64,000 nucleotides of DNA from Corynebacterium glyciniphilum AJ 3170 (GTDB taxonomy: Bacteria > Actinomycetota > Actinomycetes > Mycobacteriales > Mycobacteriaceae). The stretch is taken from NCBI RefSeq assembly GCF_007673095.1, contig NZ_VDYZ01000005.1:1-64000 (forward strand). The letters are read 5' to 3'. A program made the position numbers and the translations under genes. Each line of letters starts with the position of its first letter. The first letter of the stretch is position 1. The notes below the pieces were generated by a model, which was given only the letters and a program-made list of their open reading frames with translations, searched no databases and was not told the DNA's origin. Below are positions 1-8,647 of this stretch, in pieces.

Positions 1-774
1 GTCCATCACCAGGTGCAGATCCTGTTCCGGGTAGGCGCGGTCGATCTGGCGCAGGAAGCTCAAAAACTCAGCCCGGCGGTGCTTCGGCTTCACCGCACCG
101 GTGACAGTCCCGGTGGCAACCTCCAGGGCAGCGAACAGGGTCGTCGTGCCGTGGCGTTTGTAGTCGTGGGTGTGTTTCTCAGCATCCCCGATACGCGTCG
201 GCAACATCGGCGCGGTGCGGTCGAGTGCTTGGATCTGGGACTTCTCATCGACACACAGTACGACCGCGTTGTCCGGCGGGGCCAGATACAGTCCGACAAC
301 GTCGGTGACCTTGGCGACCAACTCGGGGTCGGTGGAGAACTTGAAGGTTTCTACCTTCCAGGGTTGGACTCCGTAGGCCCGCCAGGCCCGCGAGACTGTC
401 GCGTTGCCCAATCCGAGGTGCTGACCCAGCAGCCGGGATGACCAGTGGGTTACCCCGTATTTCTTCGGCGGGCGGGTCAGGGTGGCGTACACGATGTCCA
501 GGTCGCTGACCTGTTTGGGCCGGCCTGAGCGGGCCGCATCGTCCAGCCCCGCGATACCGACTTCGCGGTAGCGGTTGCGCCACTTCCACACCGAGGTGGT
601 GGTGGTACCGACCGATTCGGCGATGTGCGCATTGGCCATCCCGTCGGCGGCCAGCAGGATGATCCGTGCCCGCTGCACCAGCCCTGCTTTGATCGTTGTC
701 GACCGGGTCCAGGACTCCAGAATCTCCTTGTCGCCGTCGCGCAGGATCAGGGCGGGTGCGGGGTTGTTGGGCAT
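1..774 (-). CDS. IS630-family transposase, 3' part beyond window
   Basis: DDE transposase that would catalyse cut-and-paste movement of an IS630/Tc1-type element at TA dinucleotides. The minus-strand frame is open for exactly 258 codons, from an ATG at 774 to the window edge. Residues 1-60 contain a helix-turn-helix (ILLAADGMANAHIAES), followed by a second winged-helix stretch (TRPPKKYGVTHWSSRLLG). The catalytic domain starts with the first acidic residue in the motif VLCVDEKS and reaches the second in LHLVMD at the very edge. The third catalytic residue lies outside the window. No frameshift or internal stop is seen, so the gene may be intact. The family call is firm; activity cannot be judged. 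Confidence 0.88.
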   Translation of the reverse strand, partial: MPNNPAPALILRDGDKEILESWTRSTTIKAGLVQRARIILLAADGMANAHIAESVGTTTTSVWKWRNRYREVGIAGLDDAARSGRPKQVSDLDIVYATLTRPPKKYGVTHWSSRLLGQHLGLGNATVSRAWRAYGVQPWKVETFKFSTDPELVAKVTDVVGLYLAPPDNAVVLCVDEKSQIQALDRTAPMLPTRIGDAEKHTHDYKRHGTTTLFAALEVATGTVTGAVKPKHRRAEFLSFLRQIDRAYPEQDLHLVMD

Positions 775-827
775 GGTTTATTATCCCACACCACGAACCA
801 TTTAGGAACTAACGACACGCGACACTA
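1..827 (-). mobile_element. IS630-type insertion sequence, one end
   Basis: This is the transposase gene plus about 50 bp upstream of its start. Reading outward from the gene, the last plausible terminal sequence is GTGTCGCGTGTCG next to a TA dinucleotide at 826-827, which would fit the TA target of the family. The opposite end is outside the window, so the terminal inverted repeats cannot be matched and this boundary is a guess. The element lies just beyond the 3' end of the acyl-CoA dehydrogenase gene, which it leaves intact. Confidence 0.45.
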
Positions 828-883
828 GAAGGACGCCTTGTTTCCCGGACTCCGTATCCGTCTGGCTGTATTCGTCGGTCGTC

Positions 884-2515
884 TCACGCCCTCTCAACCA
901 ACCTGTCCACGTCAACACCATCACTCAGCGCCCCGTACTCCACACTTCGCGTGGCCGGATCCACCCGTCCGGCGAGGAATGCGTCAGCCACATGCCCGGG
1001 AGCGTGAGTCAGTAGAATCTGCGCCTGCAGAGTCAGTGCCATCGACTCGACCAGCCGCCGTGCGTTTCTCTCTGCGCTCTCCGGGTGCGCCGCGACCTCC
1101 GACAGCAGGCCACGCATGCGGGCAACCTGTGCGTCGTAGCGTTCGTCCCGTCCCAGGGCGGTCGCCATTTCAGCGTCGAAGGCCTCTGTCACGGCAGGCT
1201 GCTTTGCCAACGCACGGAGAACGTCGAGAGCGATGACGTTCCCCGAGCCCTCCCACACAGCAAGAACCGGCTGCTCGCGATACCGCCGTGCCAAGGGAAA
1301 CAGTTCGGTGTACCCGTTGCCGCCGAGGCATTCCAGCCCCTCGTAGGCGTGGTGCGGGCCCCGTTTACACACCCAGTACTTCGCGACCGCCGTTGCCAAC
1401 CGTCGGAAGTCCTCTTCTCCGGCACCGTCATCATGGGCCGACGCCAGACGCATCGCCGTCCATGTCGCCGCCTCCGCCTCCAACTGGAGATCAGCGATCA
1501 CGTTGGTCATCGCAGGTTGGTCGATCAAGGTCGCCCCGAACGCAGAACGGTGCCGGGCGTGCCACGCCGCCTCCGCCGCCACCTGACGCATCCCGGCCGT
1601 CGTGCCGTAGATGCAGTCCAGCCGAGTGCGGTTGACCATCTCGATGATCGTCCGGACCCCTCGTCCCGTCTCGCCGACCATCCAGCCGACGGTGCCGCTG
1701 AGCTCAATCTCGGACGACGCATTCGACTTATTGCCGAGCTTGTCCTTCAGCCGTTGGATCAGGAACACGTTCCGCTCGCCGCCTGGAAGGACGCGCGGCA
1801 CCAGGAAACAGCTCAGGCCCCCGGGAACGCCTGCGGCCTGCGCGAGAACGAGGAACGCATCTGACTGCGGCGCCGAGCAGAACCACTTGTGCCCCGTCAA
1901 CGACCATGTTCCGTCCGCATTGGGCGTGGCGGCGGTCGTGTTCGCGCGGACGTCCGATCCACCCTGCTTCTCCGTCATCGCCATGCCGAAGATCACGCCG
2001 TCCTTGGTGGCGGGGTCGCGGAGCTCCGGGTCGTAATTGGTGGACAGCAGCTTCGGTTCCCACTCCTTCGCCAGATTGGGTGCCAGACGTAGCGCCGGCA
2101 CCACGGCATGGGTCATGGAGACCGGACAGCCGTGCCCCGCCTCCACCTGACTGGCGAGCATGAACGCCGCAGCACGCTCCGCATTCGCACCGGGGCGGGG
2201 ATTCGCCCATGCCGAGGTGTGGAGCCCCCACCCGATGGACTGCTCCATGATGCGGTGGTAGCCGGGGTGGAACTCGACCTCGTCAACGCGATGCCCCCAC
2301 CGGTCGTGGGAACGGTGTAGGGGCGTGATGGTGTTCGCCAGTTCCGCGTCGTGCTGATAGGACGCGGAACCGACCTCCGCGCCGATACCGCCCAGCCGGG
2401 CGGTGTCGGCGTCCGGGGCGAAGACTGCGACCGCATCCTGAAGCGCGGTGTTTGTGGTGAATTCATTGAGGTCGACGCGGGGCGCTGACTGGTTGAACAC
2501 GGTGTGCGTGGTCAT
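884..2515 (-). CDS. Acyl-CoA dehydrogenase, AidB-like subfamily
   Basis: Cytosolic FAD flavoprotein of the acyl-CoA dehydrogenase superfamily, 543 residues, the usual length for the AidB-like branch, which has an extra C-terminal helical region. The N-terminus (VFNQSAP) resembles the AidB start. The FAD-binding middle segment contains MAMTEKQGGSDVRANTT and LTGHKWFCSAPQSDAF, and the C-terminal helical domain contains LECLGGNGYTE and VWEGSGNVIALD, where family members carry the catalytic or FAD-contacting residues. It overlaps the upstream TetR gene by 4 bp (ATGA), so the two form one transcript. With the divergent acyl-CoA ligase, a role in oxidising a short or branched acyl-CoA is likelier than the alkylation-response role of E. 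coli AidB. Substrate unknown. Confidence 0.85.
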   Translation of the reverse strand: MTTHTVFNQSAPRVDLNEFTTNTALQDAVAVFAPDADTARLGGIGAEVGSASYQHDAELANTITPLHRSHDRWGHRVDEVEFHPGYHRIMEQSIGWGLHTSAWANPRPGANAERAAAFMLASQVEAGHGCPVSMTHAVVPALRLAPNLAKEWEPKLLSTNYDPELRDPATKDGVIFGMAMTEKQGGSDVRANTTAATPNADGTWSLTGHKWFCSAPQSDAFLVLAQAAGVPGGLSCFLVPRVLPGGERNVFLIQRLKDKLGNKSNASSEIELSGTVGWMVGETGRGVRTIIEMVNRTRLDCIYGTTAGMRQVAAEAAWHARHRSAFGATLIDQPAMTNVIADLQLEAEAATWTAMRLASAHDDGAGEEDFRRLATAVAKYWVCKRGPHHAYEGLECLGGNGYTELFPLARRYREQPVLAVWEGSGNVIALDVLRALAKQPAVTEAFDAEMATALGRDERYDAQVARMRGLLSEVAAHPESAERNARRLVESMALTLQAQILLTHAPGHVADAFLAGRVDPATRSVEYGALSDGVDVDRLVERA

Positions 2516-3126
2516 GGTTGTGGTGCTCCTAGCGCCCGGAGGCAGAAAGTGGTGACGGAGGCGATCAGGTAGTCGGGATCTGTGACGGAGGATTCAGGGC
2601 TGAGCCGTCCCATGAGGGCTTCGGCGTTGGCGCCGATGACGGAACGGGCGCTGAGCTCGGCGTCCTGGTCAGGGATCTCGCCGGCCAGAATGCCGTCGCG
2701 AATGACTGTGACGACCAGATCGTGGTAGCGACGGCGGAAGGTGAGTCGTTCCGACTCGACCAGCGGGTTGACCGGTTCGAAGAGGAGGGCCTCTGCCATT
2801 GTCGGGTTGCGCAGCGCACGGGTGGAGAATGTTGCCAGGAGCGACGACAGGCGGTCTGCGACCGTGGGCCGTGCTGACATCGTCGCGTCCTCGACGGCGC
2901 GGAACTCGCGGTCGGCGATCGACCGGAAAACGGTTGCCAGCAGTTTCTCGCGGTTGCCGAAGTAGCGGTAGACCGAGCCAGCGGCGTTCCCGGACTCTTC
3001 GGCGATGGCGCGCACGGAGGCGGCCGCGAATCCGCCGGACGAAATGAGGGCGGTCGCGGCGCGGAGGATGCTGTCGCGTCGCCCCTGGGCGTGCGCTCGG
3101 GTTTTCTCGGTCTGCTGGTAGGGCAT
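2512..3126 (-). CDS. TetR/AcrR family transcriptional regulator
   Basis: One-component repressor of 204 residues. An N-terminal TetR helix-turn-helix is clear at about residues 18-62 (ILRAATALISSGG, then SVRAIAEESGNAAGSVYRYF, NREKLLATVF). The C-terminal domain is a diverged ligand-binding region with no recognisable ligand signature. It is the first gene of a two-gene operon with the acyl-CoA dehydrogenase and is divergent from the acyl-CoA ligase. The shared intergenic region holds a perfect palindrome that is the obvious operator candidate. An acyl-CoA or fatty acid inducer is inferred from neighbours only. Confidence 0.9.
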   Translation of the reverse strand: MPYQQTEKTRAHAQGRRDSILRAATALISSGGFAAASVRAIAEESGNAAGSVYRYFGNREKLLATVFRSIADREFRAVEDATMSARPTVADRLSSLLATFSTRALRNPTMAEALLFEPVNPLVESERLTFRRRYHDLVVTVIRDGILAGEIPDQDAELSARSVIGANAEALMGRLSPESSVTDPDYLIASVTTFCLRALGAPQP

Positions 3127-3178
3127 GCGTCCTGATGTCTTCTCTGGTCGGTGGAAGTGACCGTTCTTTCGTGAAGGT

Positions 3179-3194
3179 GTGAACTATGGTTCAC
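3179..3194. promoter_or_regulatory. Candidate TetR operator (palindrome)
   Basis: Perfect inverted repeat GTGAAC-TATG-GTTCAC, two 6-bp arms with a 4-bp spacer, in the 113-bp gap between the TetR gene and the acyl-CoA ligase. Position and symmetry fit a TetR dimer site controlling both divergent transcripts. It ends about 45 bp before the ligase start chosen here. Confidence 0.55.
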
Positions 3195-3239
3195 TGTGAT
3201 TCAGGCTACATCACACCACCACCGAAAGGCAGCCTCCCC

Positions 3240-4751
3240 ATGAACCTCCTTGATTCCCTCGACGCCACCGTTCGACGTCGCCCCGATCACCCCGCGTTGC
3301 AGTGGGGGAGCAGGTCGATGACCTACCGGGAACTGCGCGAGGCTGCGGACCGGGCAGCGACTGTCTTCGTCGACAATGGTGTCCGACCTGGTGACAGGGT
3401 TCTGGTCATGACCTTGAACGACCCCGGCTTCGTCGTCGCGATGTACGGCATCTGGCGAGCGGGAGCGGTGCTCGTGCCGGTGAACCACAAACTTCAGCCC
3501 GAGGAGATCAGCCACATCGTCCGGCATTCCGGGGGAGTGTTCGGCGTCGCCTCGGATGCTGTCATTGACGCCGCACGTCAGGGCGGGCCGGAGATTACCT
3601 GGATGCAGACCGGGTGGGAGGAGGGAGACTTCGATCGCGCTGTCGCGGTGGCTGTTCCCTTCTCCGGTGACGTCGCGCCGGACGAGGACTATGCCCAGGT
3701 GCTTTACACCTCAGGTACGACGAGCGCGCCGAAAGGGTGCGTGCATACCCACCGCGGGATCAGTGCCCTGTCGCCCAATATCGCCAACACGCTGCATTTC
3801 ACCCCGGATGAACGATTCCTGATGATCATGCCGATCTGGCATGCTTCACCACTGAACGACTGGCTGCTGACCACGATGTACATCGGCGGGACCGTGGTGC
3901 TGATGCGCGAGTTCGATGCCGCTGAGTTCCTACCGACGCTTGAAAAGGAGCGGATCACCTCGGTGTTCGGTGCCCCGATTGCGTATATCGCGCCGGTGCA
4001 GAAGGCCAGGTCAGAGGGGAGGGATCTCCGGGACTTCGATCTCAGCAGCGTGGAGAAGCTGATCTACGGTGCCGCACCGCTGGGGGAGGACCAGGCGCGG
4101 ATGCTCATCGACGCCTACGGCACCGGGAACTTCTACCAGGTGTACGGAATGACCGAAACGGGACCGGCCGGCTCGTGTCTCCAACCCTCAGAGCAGCTGA
4201 CCAAGGCGGGTTCGATCGGCAGGGGTGGCATGTTCGGCGTGGACCTCAAGGTCGTCGACGATGCGGGCAGGGACGTCGATGCTGACGGGCAGGGGGAGAT
4301 CTGGATGCGTGCGGATTCGGTGATGAGTGTGTACATGTCTGACCCGGCCGCGACGGCTGAGGTGTTCATCGACGGGTGGTACCGCACCGGGGACGTCGCC
4401 AGAGTGGACGCCGACGGCTACGTCTACATCGTGGACCGGAAGAAGGACGTCATCATCACTGGTGGGGAGAACGTGTACTCCACCGAGGTCGAGGACGCGG
4501 TGATGGCGATCCCCGAGGTGCGGGACGTTGCTGTGGTGGGCCGTCAGCATCCGGCATGGGGAGAGACGGTGGTCGCGGTCGTTGTGACTTTGGACGGGCA
4601 GTACCTCGGTGTCGATGAGGTGCGGGAGCATCTTGCCGGGAGAATCGCGAAGTACAAGATCCCCCGCGAGGTCATCGTGGCCCGTGGTCTACCGCGGAAT
4701 CCGTCGGGGAAACTGCTGAAACACGTGATCCGGGCCGAGGTGAACTCCTGA
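3240..4751 (+). CDS. Class I adenylate-forming acyl-CoA ligase
   Basis: ATP-dependent acid:CoA ligase of the ANL superfamily, 503 residues from the chosen ATG. It activates a carboxylic acid to its acyl-CoA through an acyl-adenylate. The A3 P-loop-like motif is YTSGTTSAPKGC, A5 is YQVYGMTETG, A7 is YRTGDVARVDADGY, A8 is VDRKKDVIITGGENVYSTEVE, and the A10 lysine lies in PRNPSGKLLK. An in-frame ATG exists at 3186, but 3240 is preferred because it sits 10 bp after GAAAGG and starts at the usual family N-terminus; the longer form would also overlap the palindrome. The gene is convergent with nagA, with only 6 bp between stops. Substrate not predictable; fatty, aryl or branched acids are all possible. 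Confidence 0.87.
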   Translation: MNLLDSLDATVRRRPDHPALQWGSRSMTYRELREAADRAATVFVDNGVRPGDRVLVMTLNDPGFVVAMYGIWRAGAVLVPVNHKLQPEEISHIVRHSGGVFGVASDAVIDAARQGGPEITWMQTGWEEGDFDRAVAVAVPFSGDVAPDEDYAQVLYTSGTTSAPKGCVHTHRGISALSPNIANTLHFTPDERFLMIMPIWHASPLNDWLLTTMYIGGTVVLMREFDAAEFLPTLEKERITSVFGAPIAYIAPVQKARSEGRDLRDFDLSSVEKLIYGAAPLGEDQARMLIDAYGTGNFYQVYGMTETGPAGSCLQPSEQLTKAGSIGRGGMFGVDLKVVDDAGRDVDADGQGEIWMRADSVMSVYMSDPAATAEVFIDGWYRTGDVARVDADGYVYIVDRKKDVIITGGENVYSTEVEDAVMAIPEVRDVAVVGRQHPAWGETVVAVVVTLDGQYLGVDEVREHLAGRIAKYKIPREVIVARGLPRNPSGKLLKHVIRAEVNS

Positions 4752-4757
4752 AAGTGG

Positions 4758-5945
4758 TCATCGTTGCACGTCACCCGCTACCTGCAGCTCACCGTTTATG
4801 AATACCCTATCAGGTAATAAGGTCTGAGGGTTCAGCACGAGAAAGTCAGCGGGCATACCGACTGCTAACTTTCCACACTGGTTCTCTGCACCGACCGCGG
4901 CGGCAGGATGGCTTGTTGCCGCAGCGACGGCGACATCGAGCGGGACTCCCACCGAGTGTACGGCGTTCGCGACAGCCCGGTCCATGGTCAGAGTGGAGCC
5001 CGCGAGAGAATCGCCTGACGACAACCGGGCCACACCGTCGGCGACAGTCACCTCCAGCTCGCCGAGCATGTAGTCCCCGTCGGGGCTGCAGGTGGCCGAC
5101 ATCGCATCGGTGACCAGCACGACCCGGTCGGGGGCCTCTACGAAGAGACTTGCAACGACAGCCGGGTGGACGTGAATTCCATCGTTGATGACCTCGAGCC
5201 AGATTCGTGATTCACGTAGTGCCGCCACCACTGGACCAGGCGCGCGGTGATGTATTCCCCTCATGCCGTTGAAACTGTGCGTGAGTATCCTCGCCCCGTG
5301 GCTGAAAGCCGAGACCGTGGTATCGAAATCCGCGCTCGTGTGCCCTATGGCGGGCACGACACCACAGTGAGCCAGTTCCTTCACCGCGTCAAGGCCACCG
5401 GGTTTCTCCGGGGCGATCGTCATCTGCCGCAGATGGCCCCCGGCTGCGTCGATGAGTGATCGGACGGCCGCTGGCTCCGGGTCACGGAGCAGTGCTTCAT
5501 CGTGAGCCCCCCTGAAGTCACGGTGTAGGAACGGCCCTTCCGCATGCAGACCAAGGATGTGTGGATCGCTTTCCGCGAGTTCAGCTCCGGCCATGAGGCG
5601 TGAACGCATCGTTTGGAGGTCCCCGGTCACGTAGGACAGGACTGAGGATGTTGTGCCGTGCGCCCGGTGGACAGCCAACGCTTTCCGTGCGGCTTCTGCA
5701 CCATCATCGAACGAGACACCGTCCCCTCCGTGATGATGAATGTCGACGTAACCGGGGACAACTGGTGCTCCAGCAACATCGATAACCTCGGCATCTGCGG
5801 TCTCAGGCCAGCTTTCCGTGTCATTGACTGTCCCGAGACGGTGGATCGCACCATCGGTGACAAGGAAAGCAGTGTCCTGTGTGTCGGAGCCGACGGTCCC
5901 GTCAAGGAGACGGGCGCCGCGGACTATCAAGGGTGAGGCTGTCAT
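4758..5945 (-). CDS. nagA: N-acetylhexosamine-6-phosphate deacetylase (NagA/AgaA type)
   Basis: Amidohydrolase-superfamily enzyme that removes acetate from N-acetylglucosamine- or N-acetylgalactosamine-6-phosphate, 395 residues, full length. Metal-site motifs are present: VDIHHHGGDG near residue 68, HAEGPFL with the metal-binding Glu, GHTSAD, THSFNGM, and the catalytic Asp in LVTDAMSA. It is last in a minus-strand run, with its start overlapping the DeoR gene stop by 1 bp (TAATG). Context with a SIS isomerase, PfkB kinase and class II aldolase favours GalNAc-6-phosphate (AgaA role) over GlcNAc-6-phosphate, since no glucosamine-6-phosphate deaminase is present. The family cannot be split between the two by sequence alone. 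Confidence 0.9.
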   Translation of the reverse strand: MTASPLIVRGARLLDGTVGSDTQDTAFLVTDGAIHRLGTVNDTESWPETADAEVIDVAGAPVVPGYVDIHHHGGDGVSFDDGAEAARKALAVHRAHGTTSSVLSYVTGDLQTMRSRLMAGAELAESDPHILGLHAEGPFLHRDFRGAHDEALLRDPEPAAVRSLIDAAGGHLRQMTIAPEKPGGLDAVKELAHCGVVPAIGHTSADFDTTVSAFSHGARILTHSFNGMRGIHHRAPGPVVAALRESRIWLEVINDGIHVHPAVVASLFVEAPDRVVLVTDAMSATCSPDGDYMLGELEVTVADGVARLSSGDSLAGSTLTMDRAVANAVHSVGVPLDVAVAAATSHPAAAVGAENQCGKLAVGMPADFLVLNPQTLLPDRVFINGELQVAGDVQR

Positions 5946-6760
5946 TATTCCTCTGGATTCAGGGGCGCTTGTCGGACGTCGTAGCCACGCTGAGCGAGTT
6001 TTTCGACGATGTCGGTGGGTAGGGAGTCATCGGTGACGACGGTCGTTTTCTCGATGTTGAGCCCCCGCACCGATGAGAATGAACGACGCCCGAACTTGGA
6101 AGCATCCGCGATGATGACGGGTCTACTGGCTTGGGCTGCCATGATGCCGTTGATCTCGCTTTCATATTCGTCGACGACCCCGGGACCGTGCTCGTCGAAG
6201 CCGTTAACTCCGAGGAACGCCACGTCAAGAAAGATCTGCCGTAAGGTGCTGGTCCCGAACGGGCCGGTCAGTTCGCGGGAACTGTTGTTGAGAACGCCGC
6301 CGACGACAATCACCCTGATGTTCGGTGACCCGGAGAGCCCGTAGGCAATGTCCACGGCGTTAGTTACCACTGTAAGGATAGGCCTGTTCGTCGGTCCTTC
6401 TGCAGCCGCGGTGTCTGCCGCCCAACCGGCGAACTCTTCCGCAAGCGCTCCAACGGTGGAGCCACCTGTGAGACCAATGACGCTGCCAGGCTCGATGAAC
6501 GACAGGCAGTATTCGGCTATAGCCCGCTTGTTACGCGCCTGAATACGCCTTTTCTCCCAGAGCGGCGGATCGAAAGACACGACCCCGCTGCTCGCGCCAC
6601 CACGGGTTCTGCGTAACTGGCCTTGAGCTGCGAGCTCATCGAGATCTCGGCGTGCCGTGGCAGGAGAAACCTCGAAATCCGCGACAATCTGGTCGACGGA
6701 CACGGAACCTTGGTCTGCCAGAACGTCAAGAATGCCTTGGAGCCTGTCACTGCGTATCAC
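5945..6760 (-). CDS. DeoR-family transcriptional regulator (AgaR-like)
   Basis: Sugar-phosphate-responsive repressor of 271 residues with a GTG start. The N-terminal DeoR helix-turn-helix (ILDVLADQGSVSVDQIVADFEV, residues about 10-31, then SPATARRDLDELAAQG) is followed by a DeoR C-terminal sensor domain with GLTGGSTVGALAEE and VVGGVLNNSSREL, the ribose-phosphate-isomerase-like fold that binds phosphosugars. It sits inside the amino-sugar operon between the aldolase and nagA genes, so it is probably autoregulated. It likely also controls the divergent PTS arm through repeats in the 9557-9902 gap. Confidence 0.88.
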   Translation of the reverse strand: MIRSDRLQGILDVLADQGSVSVDQIVADFEVSPATARRDLDELAAQGQLRRTRGGASSGVVSFDPPLWEKRRIQARNKRAIAEYCLSFIEPGSVIGLTGGSTVGALAEEFAGWAADTAAAEGPTNRPILTVVTNAVDIAYGLSGSPNIRVIVVGGVLNNSSRELTGPFGTSTLRQIFLDVAFLGVNGFDEHGPGVVDEYESEINGIMAAQASRPVIIADASKFGRRSFSSVRGLNIEKTTVVTDDSLPTDIVEKLAQRGYDVRQAPLNPEE

Positions 6761-6807
6761 GGGTGTTCTCTCCGATTCGCTGAAGATGAGTGGTTGTGGA
6801 AGCGATT

Positions 6808-7647
6808 CTATCGGCCGGTGCCAGCGAAAAGCTGGAGCATGCGCTCCGCCTCGCGACTCAGAGCATCTCTTCCGGCTGCGGTGTACTTGCGCGAATCAAC
6901 GACGTCCGGGTTCTCATCCAGGAAGCCACCAATGGCATGGGTGTAGAAGGAGTTCAGGTGGGTCGACACGTTGATTTTCGTCATGCCAGCTTGGATCGCG
7001 CGCACAATCTCATCGTCAGGGACCCCTGAAGACCCGTGCAGCACCAAGGGGACTTCAAGTGCAGTGCTGAGCTTGTCGATCAGGTTGATGTCGAGGGAGG
7101 CCGTGCGGTCAGACATGGCATGCTCGGAACCCACGGCGACGGCGAGTCCGTCGACTCCTGTCTCAGCGACGAAATCGACTGCTTCGGTGGGATCTGTCCG
7201 GACACCGGGGGTGTGGGCGCCTTTACCGCCGATCTCGCCCAACTCGGCTTCGACTGTGGCGCCGTGCTCATGGGCATAGCGCACGACATCGCGGGTGCGC
7301 TTGGTGTTCTCTTCTACAGTAAGAACGGAGCCATCGAACATGACTGAGCTAAAGCCGAGGTCTACTGCGTGTTTCGCTAAATTCACATCTTCGCAGTGAT
7401 CCAAGTGCACCGCGATCGCGGCGGATGATGCTTTCGCAATGGCCAGGGTCGCAAGTCCCAGGGGGACGAGGTTGCCGTGATACCGGACGCAATTGTGACT
7501 GATCTGGAGGATCACCGGCAGCTCGGCGCGCTCGGCTGCCGCAGCGAGCGCTTCCGCGGTTTCCAGGTGGATCACGTTGAACGCTCCGACCCCCATGTGG
7601 TTCGCCGCGGCGGCATTGACGATGGAGAATGTGTCTTTCAGAGTCAT
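6808..7647 (-). CDS. Class II (zinc) aldolase, tagatose/fructose-bisphosphate type
   Basis: Zinc-dependent ketose-bisphosphate aldolase, 279 residues, cleaving tagatose- or fructose-1,6-bisphosphate to dihydroxyacetone phosphate and glyceraldehyde 3-phosphate. HLDHCED carries the catalytic Asp and first zinc His. EAELGEIGGKG is the loop found in the GatY/KbaY/FbaA group, and LVLHGSSGVPDDEI and KINVSTHLN are the phosphate-binding and C-terminal zinc-site motifs. The short length and absence of the insertions of housekeeping class II FBP aldolases fit GatY/KbaY better. It lies 23 bp after the PfkB kinase gene in the same transcript and would be the last carbon-cleaving step of the pathway. Confidence 0.87.
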   Translation of the reverse strand: MTLKDTFSIVNAAAANHMGVGAFNVIHLETAEALAAAAERAELPVILQISHNCVRYHGNLVPLGLATLAIAKASSAAIAVHLDHCEDVNLAKHAVDLGFSSVMFDGSVLTVEENTKRTRDVVRYAHEHGATVEAELGEIGGKGAHTPGVRTDPTEAVDFVAETGVDGLAVAVGSEHAMSDRTASLDINLIDKLSTALEVPLVLHGSSGVPDDEIVRAIQAGMTKINVSTHLNSFYTHAIGGFLDENPDVVDSRKYTAAGRDALSREAERMLQLFAGTGR

Positions 7648-7670
7648 GAGAATCCTGTTCAGAAGCGGGG

Positions 7671-8630
7671 TCAGCGGATACGGACGCAGGGCAGAAGCTG
7701 GGGCCAGTCGGTGCCGATTGAGCCGGCTGCAGGGCTGAGTACCGCAGCAGCAGACCAGCAGACAGCACGACTCAGGACTTCAGGCAGGGATGACTCAGTC
7801 AGTTCATGTCCACCGAGAAGTGCAGATGCCAAGGCTGCAGTCAGGGCGTCTCCTGCTCCCGTCGGGTTGCCACTCAGCGGTTCGGTGAGACTGACATGAA
7901 TGCCGGAAGCAGCGTCTCGGGTCGCTGCAAAGATTCCTTCGCTACCCAGTGTCACGACCACGAGTTCGGCACCTCGGCGCAACAGCTCCTGCGCGCCAGC
8001 AGAGACGTCTGTGTACCCGGTGGTGGTCCGAAGTTCATCCGCATTGGGGGTGACGACGGTCGCACCGTGGTCGCATGCCTGGAGAAGGGGGTCTCCGTAG
8101 GTATCTACGACCAGGGGGCTGCCCGACGAACGGCAGATGTCAGTTAGTCTCGGGATCAGGCCCCCTGGAGCCTCTGGAGGGAACGAACCCGACAGCGATA
8201 CCGAGTTTCCGGAGGATTTTCCCAGTTCATCAGCAAGCCTATCGAGTATTGTCGAGAACACTTCGGTCGGATGCGAAGAGCCAGCTTCGTTGACAATTGA
8301 GGTGGAGCTATCATCGGTCTGATGTATCGCGATGGTGGAGCGTAGCGGAGTCGGGGTATCCGTGAATGCCTGGCGTAGGTTTTCGGGGAGCCGTACGCCC
8401 GAGCCGTAGTCGCAGTGTGCTTCAAACTCAGCGAAAGAAGCCGCAGAAACCGGGCCGAGGGCTACGGAGTCGATGCCCTGCTCAGCCGCGACCGCGGCGA
8501 CGTTAATGCCCTTGCCTCCGAGGCGTCGTACCGCTGCCGGGACACGATGTGAGGCGCCTGGCTGGAGTGAAGGCAGAGTAAGCGTGATGTCGAGGGCCGG
8601 ATTGGGGGTTACCGCAAACAATGCAGGCAT
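7671..8630 (-). CDS. PfkB-family hexose-phosphate kinase (tagatose-6-P / 1-phosphofructokinase type)
   Basis: Ribokinase-fold kinase of 319 residues. It begins with the FruK/LacC-type start VTPNPALDITL, has the GGKGINVA substrate motif near residue 38, and ends with the PfkB signature 2 NPTGAGDALTAAL whose Asp is the catalytic base. This subfamily phosphorylates fructose-1-phosphate, fructose-6-phosphate or tagatose-6-phosphate. Its place directly before a class II aldolase and 17 bp after the SIS isomerase gene suggests tagatose-6-phosphate kinase, giving tagatose-1,6-bisphosphate. Sequence alone cannot exclude fructose-1-phosphate. Confidence 0.86.
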   Translation of the reverse strand: MPALFAVTPNPALDITLTLPSLQPGASHRVPAAVRRLGGKGINVAAVAAEQGIDSVALGPVSAASFAEFEAHCDYGSGVRLPENLRQAFTDTPTPLRSTIAIHQTDDSSTSIVNEAGSSHPTEVFSTILDRLADELGKSSGNSVSLSGSFPPEAPGGLIPRLTDICRSSGSPLVVDTYGDPLLQACDHGATVVTPNADELRTTTGYTDVSAGAQELLRRGAELVVVTLGSEGIFAATRDAASGIHVSLTEPLSGNPTGAGDALTAALASALLGGHELTESSLPEVLSRAVCWSAAAVLSPAAGSIGTDWPQLLPCVRIR

Positions 8631-8647
8631 AGTAATCGGGGCCTGTA

